The position numbers and the translations under genes are program-made. Shown piece after piece: positions 59,963 to 64,000 of a DNA stretch of 64,000 bases. The number at the start of each line of letters is the position of its first letter. Position 1 is the stretch's first letter. Below the pieces are notes generated by a model that was given only the letters and a program-made list of their open reading frames with translations, was not told the DNA's origin and ran no database searches. The stretch comes from Xylaria sp. FL1777 (Eukaryota; Ascomycota; Sordariomycetes; Xylariales; Xylariaceae): the NCBI GenBank assembly GCA_022578965.1, contig MU400549.1, positions 248,991 to 312,990 on the forward strand, read 5' to 3'.

Positions 59963-60560
59963 CTAGACTGTCGGGATCGAATATTCTTGATCTTCGTCTT
60001 TTTCAGTGAGTCTCTGGCCGGGAAGACCGTCTCGGTTGGCTCGCCAGACTCCTTCTCCGCCTTCAAACTCCTCTCTCTTCCACACCTCGACATGCTTCTT
60101 ACAAGCCTCCAGAGCTTCTTCGCCGGCCCTCCACGCAGCCTGGCGATGAGGTGCCGAGACTGCGATGAGGATACTTTCCTCGCCGACGGGGACGGTCCCG
60201 AGTCGATGGATCATAGCAATAGACTTGAGGCCATGGCGTGCGAGAGTATCCTTGCAGACGGATAACATCGTCTTTAGGGCTAGGGGGATGTATGCCGAGT
60301 ACTGAAGCTCCTTGACTGACATTCCCGCAAAGCTATCTCTCGTAGTGCCTAGAGAGGAAAGAAGGGTGTTCAGTATTCCGAAGACGACACGAGGTCAGAG
60401 ATAGAGGCTTAGCAGGCTTAGTAGGCTCACCGGCAAACAGGACGATTGCACCAGCCTGAGGGCTACGAACACGATCCATGATATCCTGGACTTGTAGGTG
60501 TTCATAAGTAAGGGCAACGTAGCACCCCTCCTCACTCCTCTCGGTCGAGCAAGGCTCCAT
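59963..60560 (-). CDS. cnxH: Molybdopterin synthase catalytic (large) subunit, MoaE/MOCS2B
   Basis: Adds the dithiolene sulfurs to precursor Z using thiocarboxylated MoaD, producing molybdopterin for molybdoenzymes such as nitrate reductase. Exons 60560-60431 and 60348-59963 with an 82-nt phase-1 intron give 171 aa. The start MEPCSTERSEEGCYVALTYE is followed by VRSPQAGAIVLFAG. Across the intron the MoaE motif GTTRDSFAGMSVKELQYSAY appears. Then IAMIHRLGTVPVGEESILIA, SAPHRQAAWRAGEEALEACK and HVEVWKREEF, which corresponds to the conserved substrate-binding lysine region near the C-terminus. Length is normal for fungal cnxH proteins. No MoaD-like small subunit is seen nearby. Identification is strong. 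Confidence 0.95.
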
Positions 60561-61085
60561 GATGCCTAGACCCTACGAATTCCTGTATGATTGCCCTGTA
60601 CAATTGCCCTGAATGGTGCTTTGATCCGTCTAGTGTTGGTTAAGACTAGCCGTGATTTCTGAAGTAGTGAGAGAAGTGAGTGAGGCTTTGCTACAACTTG
60701 GAGCTGGAATGCTGTTCTGACTCTTGTCGATATGACTCTTGTCGATATGGTGCTGACGATGGTGACGATGAAAGTGCCAAGATATAAATCTTCTAGCTTG
60801 GCTGATGATTGGTTGATCATTGCGTGGAAGAGCAAAGCTTACTTCCTGCGTAAGTACCTACCTAAGGTACGGTGGGTATATAGGTAGGTACATATATGTA
60901 CTGTGCACACGTACCATCTATTACGTAAGTTCATACTGCAGGTAGACTGAGAAGTTGATAGTAGATACCTACCACCCTGTCATGCCGGTACCCGTGCGGA
61001 CTCCACTTCCGTCCACACCTACGAAGGGCACAAGTGCTTCTTTGGTGTGGGTCATTGACTTGCGAATGACAGGTTGACTTGCGAA
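60561..61085. other. Promoter-side intergenic DNA up to AT-rich junction
   Basis: About 0.5 kb upstream of cnxH. GTAGGTA/TACCTAC motifs lie at 60850-60890. A 12-bp direct repeat, TTGACTTGCGAA, occurs at 61055-61066 and 61074-61085 immediately before the composition changes to nearly pure A/T. No conserved gene is visible. Confidence 0.5.
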
Positions 61086-61239
61086 AAACAGTAGTACTTA
61101 GTTTTATATGTAATTTACACTAAATTTAAAGTATATATGCTTTAACTTGCTATGTTTTTTATAAAAATGCCAAGATTAGCTTATATACAATTAAAGCTAT
61201 TATTTAAACTTAACAATTAAACTTTTTTATTTTATTTTT

Positions 61240-61400
61240 TATTAGCTTACACTTTTAACATTATTTTTATTAGCTTATACTTTTAATATTACTTTTATTA
61301 ATTTATATTACTTTTATTAGCTTATATTTTTAATAATACTTTTATTAGTTTATACTTTTAATACTTTTAATACTTTTAATATTAATACTTTTAATACTTT
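61240..61400. repeat. Degenerate ~27-bp AT-rich tandem repeat
   Basis: Several imperfect copies of a unit containing TTAGCTTATACTTTTAA, grading into a shorter ATACTTTTA repeat at the right end. It lies just inside the left edge of the second AT-rich block. It could be a subrepeat of a decayed LTR or simple-sequence expansion. Confidence 0.45.
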
Positions 61401-63879
61401 ATTTATATATTAATATATTAATATAGCATTAATTTAATACTTTTAATATTTTTAATCTTTTTTGCATTGCTATTTATATTAATATTATTACTTTTGCTAT
61501 TTAAAGAAGCTAATCTTAAAATTAAAACCTTTGCTTAAAAGTGCTGCTTTATAATTGCTTATTTTTTTGCACTTATTATTGCTTTAATTATTGCTTTAGC
61601 TATTTATAATTAAAATATTTTATTAATTAGCTTAATATTAAGTAATAATATTAACATATAAACTATAAAACTACTAAAATTACTTATATTTATTTTTACT
61701 TTATTTATTTTAGCTATTTTATTACTACTTTTATATATTTAAGCTTATAATATGCTTTTAAATTATTATTAGCTTTAATAAAAAACCTTTAATAAAAGTA
61801 AATTTTTTATTAACTTAGCATAATATGCTTAGTTTATTTGCTTATTTATTACTTTTTTTTTATAGCTTTTTTTTAACTATTATAATTTAATTTTATATAT
61901 AAATTAATTTATTTTTTTAAGCTTTAACTAATAATTAATACTTTTTATTTTTTAATAACGCTTTTTATTACTTATTATTATTAATAGCACACAATTATAT
62001 ATTTTTAGCATATAAAAGCTTATGCTTTTTAACTACTTAAATTTTTTTTTATTATTGTTTATAATTAAAAATAGCTTAGCAAAAGCATTAATTTTTTTCT
62101 TTTTTTTTTAAACTATTAATTGCTATAGCAATTATTGCTTTATAATAATTATAAATAGTTTTTAATACAAAAAGTATTAAAAGTATATATATTTGTTTAT
62201 AAGCTTTTAATTATATTTTAATTTGTTTATATGCTTTTTTTAAGTATAATATATTTATTATTAGTTAATTTTACATAAAATTGCTTATATTATTAAAGTA
62301 AAAACTAGTAATTATAGCTAATATAAATAAGTTTAATATTATAAACCTTTTTACTATAAACAAATTTATATATAAGCTAAAAAATAAAAAAAGAAGTAAT
62401 ATTATATTAATTATATAAAAATAGCCTTTATTAAAAATATCTTTATTATTTATATTATGTGCTACTTTTAACTTTATAAGTATATTTGCTTATAAATTAA
62501 AGAATTTTACTATATTACTAACATTATTATTATTATAACTTTTAGCACTATTATTATTATTTTTTTTAACTTTTTAACCTTTTTAATATTTAATAATATA
62601 TGTTTGCGTTTTTGCTATAAAAACATTATATTTTTAATTAAAAATATAAAATTTATAATAATATTTAATACTACTTTTAGGTTTTAAAATAAAATCCCTG
62701 TTTTAATTTATACACTTAGTATTATTAACTTTTTAAACGTTTTTTTTTTAATTATTTGTAAACTAACTAAAAAGTTGTTTTTTATATAGTTAATAGTGCT
62801 ATTTTAAACCGCTAAAAACATTTTATAGCTTAAATAAGCTTTATATACTTAAAATATTTTAACATTAAGTAGTTATAACTTATAAAAAGTATATTTTAAT
62901 AACAAAAATACAATTATATTAATAATTAATATTTTAGCTATAAATTTAACTATTTTATAGCTTTTATAATTATTTAATAATAATAACTAGTATTAACTTT
63001 TAATAAGCTTTATATAATAATTAAAATAATTAAGCTAATTTAATGCAATTAAGTTATTTATATAGCTATTTTTTAATAAACAAATAATAATATTAATTTT
63101 TAAGTTATTTGCATTAAACTTTTTAAGTATATTTATTACTAAAAAAATTACTTAAAGAAATATTATAATATTACTAATTAATATACTTTTAATTACTATA
63201 ATAAAAATCTAAATCTTTAAATTAATTAGCTTTAAGTTTTCGATTTTATAATACGTTTATATAATAACTTTATTTATATACTTTAATTAAAAGCTAGTTT
63301 TATTTATATTATATATAAAATCTAAAGTAATTTTATAAATATAATAGCACTTTTATAGCTTTTAATACTAGTTTTTAAAGTTTTTATAATTATTAGTTAA
63401 CCTTTTTTATAGTAATTATAGTTTTGCTTTTATATGCTTAAAAATATCTTAATATTAAGCTAAATATAATTAAGCTTACTAATAGCAAACTTACTATAAT
63501 TTTTTACTTTTTTTATATATAAGTTTAAATAAGTTATTAATAATATATTATAGCTTATAAAAACTAATATAGGTTTTTTATATTATATATTGTTATAAAA
63601 AAACATGTAATATTATTTTTGTAGCTTTGTTTAACATTTAATTATTACTATTATTATTTTTAAAAAAATAGCAACTTTAGCACTAGCTTTACGTTTAATA
63701 ATATAAAGCATTAAATGCTTTAGCAATAATCATTATTATTTTATATTAACTTGTTTAATAAGCTTTAATTATAAATATAACTTTAGCTTTAAAAATTTTA
63801 GAACTATTTATTAAAATTATTAATAATTAGTTAAATACTTTTTATATAACTAATATAACTATTAATATGTTAGGTTGTT

Positions 63880-64000
63880 TATAGATGTTGTTTATAAACA
63901 GTATTTCACTTTAGGACACTATTTATAAACACTGTCCTAAGATAACGTCCTAAGATAGCATTTATAAATAATGTTTAGCCGGATATTATTTATAAACGAC
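63880..64000. repeat. Palindromic TTTATAAA-rich terminal segment with inverted repeat
   Basis: The last ~120 bp contains at least four TTTATAAA cores. A perfect 8-bp inverted repeat, TTAGGACA (63911-63918) and TGTCCTAA (63933-63940), flanks one of them, and the word GTCCTAAGATA occurs twice. G/C content is higher than in the adjoining 2.8 kb. It may be the end of an LTR or transposon whose remainder lies outside the window. Confidence 0.4.

Larger units (their letters stand above)
61086..64000 (-). mobile_element. Second AT-rich RIP-like relic, element type not identified
   Basis: A sharp change at about 61086 leads into 2.9 kb of almost pure A/T that continues past the window. The + strand is T-rich over most of it, so a former coding strand, if any, was probably minus; that strand call is tentative. 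No reverse transcriptase, integrase or transposase motif could be read with confidence. A degenerate ~27-bp tandem repeat around TATTAGCTTATACTTTTAAT lies at 61240-61400. The final 120 bp keeps more G/C and short palindromes. Interpreted as another RIP-mutated repeat by analogy with the 17.7-27.2 kb block. Confidence 0.6.

Noticed and set aside
63900..64000. TTAGGAC-like words suggesting a telomere
   Set aside because: No tandem TTAGGG array; the words belong to an inverted repeat.

Overview
The window reads as a chromosomal segment of a filamentous ascomycete (Pezizomycotina, most likely Sordariomycetes). Protein genes are split by short introns (about 52-178 bp) with GTAAGT/GTACGT/GTATGT-type donors and CTAAC-like branch sites. 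Gene content is typical of filamentous fungi. Short GTAGGTA/TACCTAC motifs are scattered between genes. Two very AT-rich blocks (about 17.69-27.19 kb and 61.09 kb to the end) have the look of repeat-induced point mutation (RIP).

Left arm, 1-17.7 kb: a truncated RBR-type E3 ubiquitin ligase (-), a gene-poor 5.9 kb, a secreted G1 glutamic peptidase (+), the SRP receptor alpha subunit (-) divergent from the ER-Golgi protein Yif1 (+), an Mpv17/PMP22 membrane protein (+), and two small unrecognised ORFs. Middle, 17.7-27.2 kb: a Ty3/gypsy LTR retrotransposon in + orientation with two LTRs of about 494 bp. It is riddled with stops, but gag zinc knuckle, reverse transcriptase and integrase remnants can still be read. 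27.2-33.0 kb: a decayed SAT4/PTH11-like membrane protein gene (-), an intact single-pass surface glycoprotein gene (-), and a frameshifted kinase-like pseudogene (-). 33.0-39.3 kb is gene-poor.

Right arm, 39.3-61 kb: casein kinase I (+), an INP54-like tail-anchored inositol 5-phosphatase (+), a large APH/kinase-fold protein with an altered metal-binding motif (+), an SH3 protein like Lsb1/Pin3 (-), mitochondrial 2-methylcitrate dehydratase (-), a many-exon OPT oligopeptide transporter (-) and the molybdopterin synthase large subunit (-). The last 2.9 kb is a second AT-rich relic that runs off the window.

Most genes are independent housekeeping or accessory loci, with no operon-like system. 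The secretory-pathway pair SRP receptor alpha/Yif1 shares one intergenic promoter region. I found no convincing new multi-gene system. The most unusual items are the decayed chromovirus-like element, the two pseudogenes near it, the APH-like protein lacking its canonical magnesium-binding aspartate, and an OPT gene with a 25-nt exon and a frame conflict at one splice junction. Exon boundaries were placed by eye from reading frame, splice signals and family resemblance, not by alignment.
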